Shown here: in pieces, positions 1 to 11,144 of the stretch
Layout of the letters: the number at the start of each line of letters is the position of its first letter
Numbering within the stretch: position 1 is the first letter of the stretch
Assembly: GCF_000715075.1 (NCBI RefSeq)
Contig: NC_134082.1
Coordinates: forward strand, 211,863,948 to 211,927,947
DNA from: Nicotiana tabacum
Lineage: Eukaryota > Streptophyta > Magnoliopsida > Solanales > Solanaceae
Length of the DNA stretch: 64,000 bases
Direction: 5' to 3'
Program-made: the position numbers and the translations under genes
Notes under the pieces: generated by a model
What the model was told of the DNA's origin: nothing
The model's database searches: none
The model's input: the letters and a program-made list of their open reading frames with translations, nothing else

Positions 1-191
1 AGATAAAGAAAAGCGGGAAAACAATCAAACTAATGTACCTCCCTCAATGAGCTTGCCCGGAGAGCTCAACCAATGTTCTAATTGTCATTTTCTCAGTTTC
101 TGCAATTCCATTGGATGTGATTTCGTTTTCAAAGGTGAAAGGAAATTGCATAACATGAGAGCATAGACGAATAAACCAAGTGAAAATAAAT

Positions 192-1602
192 TCACTTCTT
201 ATTTTCCGAGGGAAACTCAGGTATCATGTCAAGCAAAGAAGGATCCTCCGCATCAAATGAGAAGCTCTTCCCCGTCATTTCCCTTAAAAATGCCTTCATT
301 TCACTAATTTTTTTAATTCGGAGAAATCCGTGCATAATTACATTATAAGTTGCGTTGTTTGGCAAACAACCATTGTCCTCCATTTTTCTTAGCATATCTT
401 TAGCTTCATCTAACAATCCTTCTCGGCAAAATCCATTAATCATTGTAGTGTATGTTATCATGTTAGGATGTAGACCTATTAAGGAAAGCTTCTCAAAATA
501 GCCAGAGCTTTGTCGAGCTTACGATTTTTGCACAAACCATCCATGACAACGTTGCATATTTGAATATTTGTATCTTGTCTCCTTCTTTCCAACGTATGAA
601 AATGTGACATAGCTTCTTCAACAAGTCCATTCTTAAAATAACCAATAAGTAAAGTGCAATGAGTGTACGAATCCGGTATGTGCCCCGCGGATAGCATGTC
701 AACAAAGAACTTTTGTGCAGAGATAGTTCTTCCAAGTTCAAAAAGACCATGCAAGACAATATTGCAAGTAAAGATATTAGGTTTCAATCCCTTTTGAGAA
801 ATTTCAAGAAATAATTGCATGGCCTCGTCCACTTTTTTGTTCCTACAATATCCATTTATTAGAATGCATAGCTAATAATACTAGGCTCAATGCCCTTATC
901 TACCATGAAATCAAAAAAATTCCTTGCTCTATCCATTTGACCACATAAACAATATCCATCCATTATCGCATTATAGGTGATCTCATCAGTATTTGCCCTT
1001 TTGCAAAGCCCATTCATGATTGTTTCATACGTGAATCTGTTAGGCTCACAAATATTCTCTCTCACCAACTTTTTGAACAAATTAACTCCATCTTTTAACT
1101 TATTTTCAGCAAAGAGTCCCTTTAGTAAGGTATTAAAGATGACAACATTAAATGGAATGCCGTTCTTCAAGTGAATGGCTAATATAGAAAACCCGAGATC
1201 AGTACGATGCATCAGGCAACAACTGTTAATCACAGTACCTAATATGAATACATCAGCTGGAATACCTAATTTCTGCATTTCTCCAAAAAGAGAAACAACA
1301 GCAGAGTAATGCTTCATATTTACAACAGTCTTCAACAATCTCGAGAAGGCGACGAGAGAGGGAAGAGGCTTTGTTTCGACCATTTGACGGAACAGACTCA
1401 GAGCATCATCTAAACACTTGACGTTCTCAAATCCTTTAGGAATCCAAGGTTTCCCCTTTGTCGAAATGGAGGAAGAATAATCTCTGGGTGTAATTGCCGA
1501 AGCAGAATGAGTAATCACAGCATTGAAACGAGAAATAGCAAATAATGAGACAAAGGGATTGCCATTGAAGGAGTAACGCACTGCACCTCTCATCATCTTC
1601 AT
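192..1602 (-). pseudogene. P-class PPR pseudogene (restorer-of-fertility-like), two frameshifts
   Basis: Three consecutive minus-strand reading frames (1602-859, 832-479, 461-192) form one pentatricopeptide-repeat protein. The N-terminus (MKMMRGAVRYSF...) is basic and hydroxylated, like a mitochondrial targeting peptide. Repeats with the typical TYNAIMDGYC and YTTMINGFCREG consensus follow, and the end is an acidic tail before a stop. The first frame ends at 859, where one A appears to be missing near 870. The second ends at 479, where one T appears to be missing near 497; adding single bases would restore frame at both sites. The run NGLCKRANTDEITYNAIMDG also joins two repeat halves without the usual repeats between them, suggesting an internal in-frame deletion. 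P-class proteins of this group usually bind organelle RNA. I infer a decayed copy, although two sequencing errors in homopolymers cannot be excluded. Confidence 0.85.
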
Positions 1603-2665
1603 CTTCGCTCGCTCTCCAATTGGGAATTGGGTACTGGCAACCTGTGTTTTTTAAAATGCATAATAATTGAGACTCTCCGGGCTCGCGTGGGGCGGAGCAC
1701 CGCTTAGTTGCGTGAGAGTTAGGCCTCAACCGTCGCGGCTTAGGCCCCCGACACGTTGATGCATGGCTCGCCTAATATAACTTTATGCAATTGTATATAA
1801 CTAACCTAGTAAATTCTTAAATTTTTTTAATAAATAGTTGACTAATCAAAATTATTTTTTTCTTAATCAATAATCATTACGTTAATAGTATTTTATGTCA
1901 TTATTAAATTAAAAAATATTGCATATTATCCACTAAAACTGATATGATAGTAAATTTTAAATAAATCTTTCATTTAAAAATATTTATTCATTAACTTTTG
2001 CTATGTATTTATTATATAATAGTCCATAATTTTTTTATAACTATTTTTCAAAATATTATTTTTTCACGTTTACGAGATACCATACTTATTAATTTAATAG
2101 CCCAGTACTAGCTAGTAACTATTTACAAATAATTAGTTATCACGGTATAGTAAAGTGAATTATGTGTCATTTTATTAACTTATTGAAACTTAAAAATAAA
2201 TGATGCTTGATAATCATATTTAAATTGTGAATTATGTTTTTTTAATAAATTCTCTCTCAAATAGAAAGCATATTAAATAAAAGGAGTATTTAAAAAGAAT
2301 ATCAAATTACTTTTGATTATATTATTCCTTAAGATATACATATAACATTTCGCATAGAATACATTACTTTTGATTTTTGAGTTGTAATCACGTTGCAACT
2401 AATTTGTATATTATGATATAGGTCATACTTTTCGTATTATTCATAGTTGAATTATATTTTATAAATATTTCAATAGATTATTTGTTATAATTTTGTGATT
2501 TTAATGTATTTTTTATAATTATTTTTTATTTTATACTATCTTAAAATTTTTGAAATTAGTAAAAATTAAAGATCCTTGGACTTACGCCCCATGTCTCAGG
2601 GCTTACGCCTAGCCTCGTTAGAGGTAAAACGCCTCGCCTCACGACCCCGCCTTTTAAAACATTGC
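1603..2665. repeat. AT-rich insertion with GC-rich ends
   Basis: About 1 kb of very AT-rich sequence without coding potential is bracketed by GC-rich ends. The left end (1680-1760) is rich in ggcctcaaccgtcgcggc-like sequence. The right end (2577-2662) carries acgcctcgcctcacgaccc followed by cgccttttaaaac. A close relative of the right end recurs at 12905-12952. The ends look weakly inverted (tgttttttaaaatgc on the left, cgccttttaaaacattg on the right). I take it as a non-autonomous transposon; family not resolved. Confidence 0.35.
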
Positions 2666-2686
2666 TGACAACTATTAACATTTGTA

Positions 2687-2751
2687 TTTTCTACCTAACA
2701 CTCTGTTTGGATCAGTGTTCCCGTCGTTTTCTACCTAACACTCTGTTTGGA
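2687..2751. repeat. 25-bp direct repeat, period 40
   Basis: A 25-base string beginning ttttctacctaacactctg occurs at 2687-2711 and again, identical, at 2727-2751. It lies between the AT-rich insertion and the copia-type LTR. Origin unknown. Confidence 0.8.
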
Positions 2752-2811
2752 ATTGAGATGAATCAAGCATGACTGAGGCAGCAGTAGGATCTGCAACCTG
2801 AGTTACTTATC

Positions 2812-3303
2812 GCTCTGATACCATATGGGAAAAGATAATGTAAAGAACAAAATTTAGAAAATTTTCTGTGTATTGAATGAAATCTCTTCTGTACAGAACG
2901 TTTCTTTATACAATTTAGAAAGGAATCTATGTATTACAACCTATGACAACTGTCCCTATACTATTGGTAAAGGAATAACCAACTTTGATATAAATATAAG
3001 AATAAGGAAAATCTACTTACAATTAAATATAAAAGAATCTTCTAGTATAACTCAGAAAGGGCCAAGTGAAATTCTGGGCCCAAGTGATAATCCAAAGCCA
3101 GTCCACTTCGTTATAGGCCCAAAAACAAATGCCCATCTTAGACCATTATATTGTATCCTTGTTCAGACATATCCTCGAAGAATCCGACAAAGCTTGTGCC
3201 TTGTCTTTGAACCTTAGTGTCCTTAGGTCATCTTTTTTTACCCAACTTTCTCTTCTGCAAATCACCATTATCATCTGAGAAAGTCGAAATCCGTGGTCCA
3301 ACA
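2812..3303 (-). mobile_element. Copia-type LTR with primer-binding site, rest of element lost
   Basis: Positions 2812-2823 are the reverse complement of TGGTATCAGAGC, the primer-binding site for initiator Met-tRNA used by plant LTR elements. Two bases further on, a block runs from 2826 to 3303. Read on the minus strand it starts TGTTGGACC and ends CTTTTCCCA, a good TG...CA LTR of about 478 bp. Internal sequence should lie to the left but ends within about 50 bp, so only one LTR plus PBS remains. Outer boundary at 3303 is inferred from the terminal CA; no target duplication was found. Confidence 0.6.
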
Positions 3304-3374
3304 AGATACAAAGTTTCGACCAAGATTTGTGGGTGGCGTACCACCCCAAACCTACTGAATAGATCCGCCCCTGA

Positions 3375-3463
3375 TTGGAATCGACTCTCTATCTCCTCAG
3401 GATAAGGGCTAGGTCTGCATACATATAGTCCTCTTCAGACTCTACTTGTAAGATTATACTCAA
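3375..3463 (+). mobile_element. Degenerate 3' part of a TS-type SINE
   Basis: The text tcaggataagggctaggtc and the following ctctacttgtaagattata is a decayed match to the conserved 3' half of the TS-type repeats at 48183 and 53047. The promoter-bearing 5' part is absent. Confidence 0.55.
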
Positions 3464-3465
3464 AA

Positions 3466-3632
3466 GTGAATCTAGGATTTTAATTCTATGGGTTCAACAT
3501 TTAAAGTTATGGGTTCATATCTATTATTTATTACTACAATTTTAGTGATTTTTTACACATAAATTTATACTTCGCGTCAAAAGTGCCAAGTTCAGTTGAA
3601 TCCGATAGTTATATGGTGCATCCACCCCTGAT
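3466..3632. repeat. Dispersed repeat, gcggatcc/gggttca family
   Basis: The block runs from a decayed gaatctaggattttaa end to a tgcatccacccctg end, with two gggttca boxes inside. At least nine more copies or fragments lie in this window (5988, 24262, 28147, 28362, 31105, 31921, 32772, 34143, 59130). Non-coding; transposon class not determined. Confidence 0.5.
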
Positions 3633-4063
3633 TATACTGGACATGTTGTTACTGTATAAGCCATCTTTTAAGGTCAAAAGTTGAGCTCAAAATAAAATTT
3701 ATTTTCCTAGTTGTGCAAGTGTCAAGTTTCATTTTATGGTCAGTCTTACTATCCATCATATCCAGTTCGATTAGTACATCCATCACCTCGAAATTGTTGG
3801 AATGACACTCACAATGAAGAAATTAAATGAGATCATTAATGAAAGCCAACATCTCAGGTCCTTGAAATGTGTATCACATACATTGAAATTTACTGCCTTC
3901 TTCAATTCAAGGTGATCAGTTAATGATTCTACGTGAAATGAAATGACACGTATAAGAAAATTTCTCCTCCCTTTATCTCAAATGCTCATACCGAGGTACT
4001 TGCGTTGCATGGGAAAATCAAGTAAAATGATATTTCACAGCAAACCCTCATGCAATTTCACCC

Positions 4064-4071
4064 TATAAATA
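4064..4071 (+). promoter_or_regulatory. TATA box of the CHI-fold gene
   Basis: The sequence tataaata stands about 93 bp upstream of the chosen start codon. This places transcription start near 4095-4100 and argues against the in-frame ATG at 4050, which lies upstream of the TATA box. Confidence 0.6.
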
Positions 4072-4163
4072 AACCCCATTTAACCCTAAAACTTCAAACC
4101 ACAACAAAAACCAATATATCGGACAATCCTCTTTTTGCCTTTAATTTAACAAGCAGCTTAAAA

Positions 4164-6268
4164 ATGCCAAGCACAATGGAAGATGTCACTACAAAGACTG
4201 AAGTTGAACCAAAGAGTGCTAACACTGAAACAGAAAAGGAGAGTTCTGTTTGTGAAAAATCTGAAAAGGAAAAGAAGGAGAAATGTGACCAAGTTGAACT
4301 CATAAAAGAGGAGGAAATTCCAGTTGAAACTGAACCAAAAACTGGAGTTACTTTTCCTGTCAAACTACAAGATGGGAAGTTATTGAAAGCTGTTGGTTTA
4401 AGGAAGAAAAGCATGCTTGGCATAGGCCTCAAGATATATGGCTTTGGTAATTAATTATCTTCTAATTAAATCTATATCTTTCATAATGTTAGCAGCATAA
4501 CTTCACTTTTGGTTCTGTCTTAATTTCTATTAGTTTTATTTAGGTATGATCACTAAACTGTATCCTCTAAAGTCTAGAATAAATTTTGGTCATATTAAAG
4601 TAACTAAACTCATTTCTTTAGGATGTGGCTTGCTGCCACGTATTCCCCTTGTTGGGGAACTTTAAACTTTATCCAATAATTAATTAGGTAGTATAACGGC
4701 AATATCACTAAACTTTATCCACTATATATATATGTATAACGACAAAATATATTCATCAAGTTGACTTTACTGCTATAGTGGATAAATTTTTTATAACTTT
4801 CTGTTATATATAGTGGTTAAATTAAGTTTAGTTACTTTAAGTTGGCAAAAGTATTTTGGTGATATTTTCGATAATTATTACAATGAAATAAAAAGTAGTT
4901 TTCTGACTTTACTTTTACAGTAACTAAAATTCAGTATACATGAAATTAACCCTCTATTTTGCATGCATTATCAGTTCGTTTTTTAATTTTTCATTCGGTG
5001 TCTGGTACTCGTATTATGGCTCGACTAAATCTGTATTCGTGCCAGAAAGTCCTACGTTGGGTGGGGGTAAAGCGCTTCCTAACAAAGGCAACTTCATACC
5101 CATAGCTCGAACCGAGACCTAACCCTTATTGGTCATGCATTACCGGTTTTAAACACATTCTGATAGGGATATTAGAAACAAATACTGCTGTATTCATCCA
5201 AATTAACCATTTCTTCTTCTTTGAAAATCCAGGAATATATGCAGACAATGAGAAAATGAAGGAATTAATGCAGTCAAAAATTGGGAACAAAGCACCATCA
5301 AAACCAACAAAGGAAATGTATCAAATGGTGATTGATAGTGATTTTGGGATGATGGTGCGATTGGTGATAGTGTTTTCTGGGCTATCAATGAGTATGGTCA
5401 GAAAGAATTTTGATGAAGGCCTTGGTGCAGCCATAAAAAAACTCACTGGTGGCAAGAATGAAGATCTAACCAAAAAGTACTAGTACTACTTAATTATAAC
5501 AACTTTAAATACTTAGCTAATTAATTGTAATTAACCATATATATTTTCAAAACTCTAATATTGTGTTGTTATATTAGGATCATGGGTGAAGCATCTGATG
5601 ACATAAAGCTCACTTCTGGATCAGTGATTGAGATTTCTAGGCTTCCTGGATATGTTCTTCAGACTAAAGGTAAAACTCTGATGTTTGGACAACAAAAGTG
5701 ATTTTTCATATTTTCGAAAAAAAATGTATTTTGAAAAAAATATACATTAAAGATCAACTGTAATAGCAAATTGGAGAGTATTTTATGAGAAAATTACTAA
5801 ATATCATGTCTAAGTTACAAGGAAAATGACTTTTGCAAATAAGTGAAAAAAGTCATTTTTCCCCCTCTAGATAGACTTTTTCTTGAAAAATAATATTTGG
5901 TAACGAAACATCAGAAAATAATTTTTTTATGGATAACCTTTTTCTGAAAAAATTCTGTGATACTAAATGTACACCCCTAATTAGGGACGGAGCTAGAGTG
6001 TTGATTGCCGATTCGGTTGAATCCAGTAGTTTTGGTTCAATCCCGACTCCGCCGCTGCTCCTAGTTCTCATCATCCATTTCATGCTATCGAATACTCAAG
6101 CCAATTTAACTTTATAAACCTTAAATAAATGCAGTGATGGGTGAGATAGTGAGCAAGGTGGAAAGTGAACTACTGTGCAGGGCATACATTTACATGTATT
6201 TAGGTGAGGATCCTTTTGACAAGGAAGCCAAGGACAAGTTTGGGACATCCATGCTCTCAATGTTCTAA
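4164..6268 (+). CDS. Chalcone-isomerase-fold protein, fatty-acid-binding (FAP-like) type
   Basis: Joined exons 4164-4446, 5233-5476, 5578-5669 and 6135-6268 give 753 nt, 250 aa plus stop, with GT-AG introns and phase kept at every junction. The first 60 or so residues are acidic and low-complexity (glutamate/lysine-rich), without a clear transit peptide. Then comes the chalcone-isomerase fold: PKTGVTFPVKL, GLRKKSMLGIGLKIYGFGIY, a middle part with MVRLVIVFSGLSM and VRKNFDEGLGAAIKKLTGG, then SGSVIEISRLPGYVLQTK, and the end SELLCRAYIYMYLGEDPFDK. This resembles the non-catalytic plant relatives that bind fatty acids rather than true chalcone isomerase; similarity to FAP3 is tentative. The start at 4164 was chosen because the upstream ATG lies before the TATA box. 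A possible polyadenylation signal aataaa is at 6425. Introns 1 and 3 carry repeat fragments. Confidence 0.9.
4985..5145 (-). mobile_element. tRNA-derived SINE inside intron 1 of the CHI-fold gene
   Basis: Read on the minus strand the block contains gtctcggttcgagctatgg, resembling a tRNA B-box (GGTTCGANNC). The body follows (aggaagcgctttacccccac) and then an accagacaccg end. The same family lies in the other orientation at 17806-17950. Position in an intron explains why it does not harm the gene. Confidence 0.5.
5988..6065. repeat. Fragment of the dispersed gcggag repeat in intron 3
   Basis: Begins ggacggagctagag, contains a ttcggttgaatccagtag box and ends ccgactccgccgctgctcc. The ends match the family at 28147 and 34143; most of the centre is missing. 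Confidence 0.5.
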
Positions 6269-6576
6269 TTAAGTTGAGAAATTTCAGCAATTTTTAGAAA
6301 ATGTTAGGAAATAAGTTGGTGTTTTGTTCGTGGAGAAAAAAACGCTGGGAAATTAAAGTGGGGTTCTTTCACCTGTGGTCACTTTGTCTCTAGTTCAGCT
6401 ATATAATGTTAGCTTGATAATTTCAATAAAAGAATTACTTAGGAGATACTAATTGCTTTTGAATTAATTAAATGCAGAATGTGTTAGTTCAAATGCGCAA
6501 AGCTTCAATACTCATATCCCCTAACCCTCAGGATCCCTCTCTCAAATCACGCAGAGAGAGAGGTACATATATATTA

Positions 6577-6977
6577 TGTTGGGAAGCGTGTCAAGATAAT
6601 AAAAAGAAAACGTATTTAAGAGAAAAAAATAATAAATTGCACAAGACAAGACAAGATTTACGTGGTTCGGTAATTTTTGTCTACTCCACGGTCACACAAA
6701 AAATAACTCTTTATTAATTGAAGAGAGAAAGAAGAAGTTTTGGTATGATCTATAAATGAAAATATAGACCCCTATTTATAAGCATTTGAATGCCCTGCCG
6801 AGGTAAGCGCTTACATCATAAGAATGCCGAGGTAAGCGCTTACGTCATAAGAATGTCGAGGTAAGCGCTTACATCACAAGAATGTCGATGTAAGCGCTTA
6901 CATCATATTTTCATCTCTTTTTGATTTTTTTTTTATTTTGTTTACTTTCATATACAACAATAAGTTTGGTCCTATCA
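6577..6977 (-). mobile_element. Solo LTR (copia-like) with 5-bp target duplication TATTA
   Basis: A 401-bp block starts TGTTGGGAAG and ends GGTCCTATCA and is flanked on both sides by TATTA (6572-6576 and 6978-6982). This is the classic footprint of an LTR element reduced to one LTR by recombination. The string acgtggttcgg is shared with the copia LTRs at 36271 and 40826. The TATA-like ttataaatagggg reads on the minus strand, which sets orientation. Its transcribed part holds four copies of the palindrome taagcgctta. Confidence 0.85.
6787..6908. repeat. 29-bp tandem repeats with palindrome TAAGCGCTTA
   Basis: Copies start at 6822, 6851 and 6880, exactly 29 bp apart. A fourth, preceded by a 5-bp insertion, starts at about 6787. 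Each contains the perfect 10-bp palindrome taagcgctta. They sit inside the solo LTR near its TATA box and may be its enhancer or promoter repeats (inference). Confidence 0.85.
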
Positions 6978-7101
6978 TATTACATATACAAGCTTCAATT
7001 GGATTAAAAAAAAAAGAAATATCTACGGCTAAAATGTTATATATATAGAGATAATAAACAATACTTTTTACTTTGATGTCTGGCTCTTTAATTAAGTATT
7101 A

Positions 7102-8385
7102 CTCCCTTCGGTCCATAATAAGTGATCAATTTATTTTTTTATTTTGTTCCAAAATAAGTGTTTATTTATATAATCAAGGAAAAATTCAATTTGTTTTTTC
7201 AAAATTACCCTTATGTACGTATTCCTAAAAGGCGAAAAATATAAACGACCCCTTTAAGTTGTCCCCAACAATCAAACAGACATCTCCACTGACCCCTTTA
7301 TCATTTTAACACTTCAAGTGGCTATTAAGTGTACCACGTGAACATCTGAGTCCGGCAAATTATATGCGTGAATTACACTCACTAATGACATGTAAAATGA
7401 ACCAATTTAAAGAATGACAAATGTATATTGCAATAAAAAAAATTGACAAATATAATTAACAAAAAAAATTAAAGCAAAAAACCTTTTTTTTTTTACCAAT
7501 AAACATACACTGCCGCCCCTCTTATTTCATCTTCTTCCTTTACCTCCCCCCACCCCCCAATCCCCCTCCCAAAATAAAGAGGTCACAGCATGTAGAGCAC
7601 CCATTTCACCATCTCTCTCTTTCTCTTTTCTTCCATTTTTAACCAACTGAAACTCCACCTTAATACCATGGAAGAGATCACTAAAAACAGTCATCCTAGC
7701 ATCTATTTTTCTCCGACGAACTAAAGCTGCGAAGACCCAGCAGCTCTAACCATGAGTAAAATGGGATGGAACTTTTGTGGGTGGTCAGTAAAATTGTTAT
7801 GGTGGAGTGGTTGTTATTAATTGTTACATTATTTTCAAGATTGAAGAAGAGGAGGTGGATTAATGGCGGAAGGTGGAGGAGCTAGTGATTTGGCGAAGAT
7901 GAAATATTTTGGGAAGAAAGTAAAATTAAATGTGTGAAAAACTAAAAAATGTAGTGGGACCCACATAAAAATATGGTGCTCCACATAAAATAAAGCTGAA
8001 TTTTAAATTTAAAAAAAAGGAAAAAAACTTAATTTTTAGAGTTTCACGTGCTTAGAATTAAATATAAAGCACACACTTTGCCATGTCAGCGTGAAACGTT
8101 TACGAGGTCGCACTTTAGTGGAGAAGAAGTGTTAAAATGGTAAATAGGTCAGTTAAGGTATCTGTCTGATCGTTGATGACAACTTAAAGGGGTTGTTTAT
8201 GTATTTCGCTTTCCTAAAAAGTCATTTACTCATCACATTTGAGAAGACAAGTAAGTGCTATTGTAACTATGGTGCAACATGTAATGAAGGGTAGTTTAGT
8301 CACACCAACTATTTTCGAATAGAATTTAATATTTTCTTAATAAGTGTCCCCAAATCAAATTTGTCACTTATTGTGGACCGGAGAA
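7102..8385. mobile_element. Stowaway-type MITE ends, enlarged by an inner insertion
   Basis: The left end, after TA at 7100-7101, reads ctcccttcggtccataataa. The right end reads ttattgtggaccggag and is its reverse complement with a few mismatches. Inverted ends of the ctccctccgtcc type beside TA are the signature of Stowaway (Tc1/mariner) MITEs. The element is only about 300 bp once the inner 980-bp insertion at 7231-8210 is removed. The right terminus is slightly eroded. Confidence 0.7.
7231..8210. mobile_element. Mutator-like MITE with 9-bp target duplication TTCCTAAAA
   Basis: The 980-bp block is flanked by identical 9-bp repeats ttcctaaaa (7222-7230 and 8211-8219). Its ends are inverted over about 90 bp: ggcgaaaaatataaacgacc on the left against agcgaaatacataaacaacc for the reversed right end. 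A 9-bp duplication with long inverted ends is diagnostic of Mutator-like elements. No transposase reading frame is present, so it is non-autonomous. It sits inside the Stowaway element and is therefore younger than it. Confidence 0.9.
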
Positions 8386-8802
8386 TATTTACTTTGGTGC
8401 CTAGCTCTCAAATAGTGAATGTCTCGTAAGTCAATTTCTGATTTAGAGACCAACGTGCTTAACATAGTTAGAACATTGCTTATAGGTTCTTTTTGGTGAT
8501 TTTCCATATATAGGTTTGTACAATTAGTGCTCCACTCTAATTATTATTTATCGAATTTCGAAGAAGTGGGTATGTTGATTACGTACACGGTATATCTTCG
8601 AACCAAATTCATATTTTTAGCCCAGTTAAAGATTAATACATATGGTTTAATTTCTAATAGTTCTTTAATTTTTAATTCAGTTCAACTAAGTGATTGGTCA
8701 TTGAATTGAACATTATTGTTCTGATAACAAACAAATTAAAGGAGAGGTGCAGTACCAAGAGAAATACTTAAATCCGAAAACCACATTGAGAGAAATTAGC
8801 GA

Positions 8803-8988
8803 TGAATACAACCCAAACTGCTGAACTTTCTACCGTGAGGTAGAGAGACTGTTTCCAAATAGACTCTCGGCATCCTTCCCTCCAAGAACTTCTCACCTTG
8901 CTCTTGGGGAGACTCGAACTCACAACCTCTCGGTTGAAAGTGGAGGTTGCTTACCATCAGAGCAACCCCTCTTGTCGTACCAGACATC
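8803..8988 (-). mobile_element. Near full-length TS SINE (tRNA-derived)
   Basis: On the minus strand it starts gaggggttgctctgatggta and carries an A-box-like tgatggtaagc and a B-box-like gagttcgagtc, as expected for a tRNA-derived pol III promoter. The TS body follows: gttcttggagggaag, ccgagagtctatttgg and aaacagtctctctacctc. The distal tail is shortened. TS elements are known from tobacco and relatives and are the best taxonomic marker here. Confidence 0.85.
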
Positions 8989-9205
8989 AAACCCGAAATT
9001 AAAAAATTGTACCATACATATGATCAAATAATCCCGAGATTATAATCTCTTATTTCACCACCCGAATGATCCTTTAAGGAATTAAATTACACAAGCCAAT
9101 GCCCACTCTCCAAAGGGAGGATGCATTTGAGTTAATTTACATGCGTTACAAATCCAACCATCATCGCAATCACTATCAATCTTGCAATTCTTTCCACAAG
9201 TTACT

Positions 9206-9370
9206 ATATGGGGTCGTTTGGTAAGATGCATTAGATAAAATAATGCATGCATTAGTTTTATGTATTAATAATATCATGTTTGGTAGATATTTTGAACATA
9301 TACATTAGTTATGCAAGCATTACTTATATATCCTATTTGGTATTATCCTATGCATAACTAATGTATAGAA
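9206..9370. repeat. MITE-like repeat (ggtcgtttggta type)
   Basis: Starts atggggtcgtttggtaagat and contains several inverted atgcattag/ctaatgtat units, ending cataactaatgtatag. It sits directly 3' of the small reading frame at 9402-9593. Class not resolved. Confidence 0.4.
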
Positions 9371-9401
9371 AACCATGGTATCATCACCTTTTTGAAAGCC
9401 A

Positions 9402-9593
9402 TCACTTGTAATATTCTTGGAGACCAAGAATTTTCAACTGCATATCATATACTATAATTTTAGACAAAATCAAATCATTAGGAGTAAAATTATAAGACTT
9501 GATAAAGAGTGATATAGTAACATACCAGAAATTGCTATAAAGAGAATGGTGAAAATTATGCCAAATTTTGAGCATTTCTTTTCCACTAGCCAT
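9402..9593 (-). other. Possible small or truncated gene with a good TATA box
   Basis: A 63-codon frame starts MASGKEMLKIWHNFHHSLYS. About 45 bp upstream of its ATG a strong TATA motif, ctatatatac (9634-9643), is followed by a pyrimidine-rich short leader, a layout like a real plant promoter. A splice donor-like ctg/gtatgtt occurs just after codon 23, so only the first 23 residues may be exon. The downstream side runs straight into a MITE. I do not recognise the protein; it may be the remaining 5' end of a lost gene. Confidence 0.25.
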
Positions 9594-9649
9594 ATTAACA
9601 AAACTTTGGATTACTGATAGAGAATGAAAGAGTGTATATATAGTTATTT

Positions 9650-10880
9650 GAGTAAAACTAAGATCTAATACCCTCTCTTAAGATATTAATTTGGAGCTCA
9701 TTTCGACATTTCGACAACTTAGCTTTCTATTATCATGATTCATGAACATGTCACCCTAATAAACGGTTATATCTCTAGTAAGCATCCAATAAGTCGTTAA
9801 ATCATGTCAATATTTAAATGATTAATTAACTTTTACTTAATTTTTTTTATTAATGTCAAGACTTTTTCAAGAATCTTGCACGCTGAAGGCACCTCTATGT
9901 TTTTTCTTTTACGGAAAAAAATGTCAAAAGCATTTGAAGTTTTTATTCAACTTTTATTTGCCAAGTTTGGTTTTTGGGGATCTCACTTGATCAAATTTTC
10001 CACAAAATAAATTATGATTACTTCTTAATCTCATTTCTTGACTGTTACCAAAGTTTGGGGTGTAATTAGAAGTAATTCTTTTTCACGTATTTCCCATTGA
10101 TAAGTATCATGATTACTTTCCAATGATTACAAGTTATTCTTCTTAAATAATTTCCCACCGAGAAGTAATCATGATTACTTTCTAATTAATCTCTTCTCTT
10201 GACTTGGGAGAGCAGTTGAGTACTGTTATTTCAAGTCTTTCTTCGAGAAAAAAATATATTTCAACTCATTCTTTTTTATATCACTTAATTAAGAAAAGAA
10301 TTACTTGCTACGTCTTCTTTCTTTAATCTAACAAAGAAAGACTTCTTATTATACGACTACTCTCTAAAGTCAGGAAATTAAATGACAACTTGTGTCTTGT
10401 GGAAGGATGACACAGTGCATGTGCATTTCAATAGCAGTAGAATTATGGAACAAATCCATATTACACATTTTTTATAGACTAATATTATCTTACACACTCG
10501 ACATTTCCAGAGTGTATCTACGACAACACATAATTTTTTACAGCTGGCGCGCATGTTTTACACACTCTATTTTTCTCTTACCACTAAACCATTATCATGC
10601 CATCTCCCACCCTAGAATCCCTAGTTTTCCGGCCAAAGTCCTTCGGCAATTCCCAATATTTATTCTGCAAATTTGAACAAACCTTTTATCTCTACAATAT
10701 ACGTTCACAAGATCTCAAACTGGAGTAATTACAAAAATTCAATTAAAAGCTGAAAAAATAGTCAATGATAAGGCGAAGTGAAGGTTCGGCAAAACACTAA
10801 TTAAAATTTTCCGGTGTTCTCTCTAGTTCAGGCGAAATTTTTTCAAGTAGTTGTCTATTGGGATAGTATTGGGAAAAATT
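9650..10880. other. Intergenic, nothing recognised
   Basis: AT-rich sequence without supported genes. Several gattactt/cattactt-type strings around 10015-10190 look like a degenerate local repeat. Confidence 0.4.
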
Positions 10881-11144
10881 GAGTTTACATATTACAGTGA
10901 TTGGAAGATGACGTGTCATGACACGTAGACTGGTCAATGAGTTATGATTGGCAAAGAGGCACGAGTTGCAACAGATACGAGCAGAGGCACATGAAGAGGC
11001 ACGAGCAGTTATTCAGAAGACTCAACGCTCGTACCTATTTAATCCAAAAATCAAGGAGAATGAATCTGATAGCACAAGAGAGTACAAATACAGATTTAAT
11101 AAGCATTAAATACTAAAAACGTTAGGGAATCTGTATTAAATCCT

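Noticed and set aside
4050..4163. In-frame upstream ATG giving a 38-residue longer CHI-fold protein
   Set aside because: It lies upstream of a good TATA box (4064-4071), so it would not be in the mRNA; the ATG at 4164 fits better.
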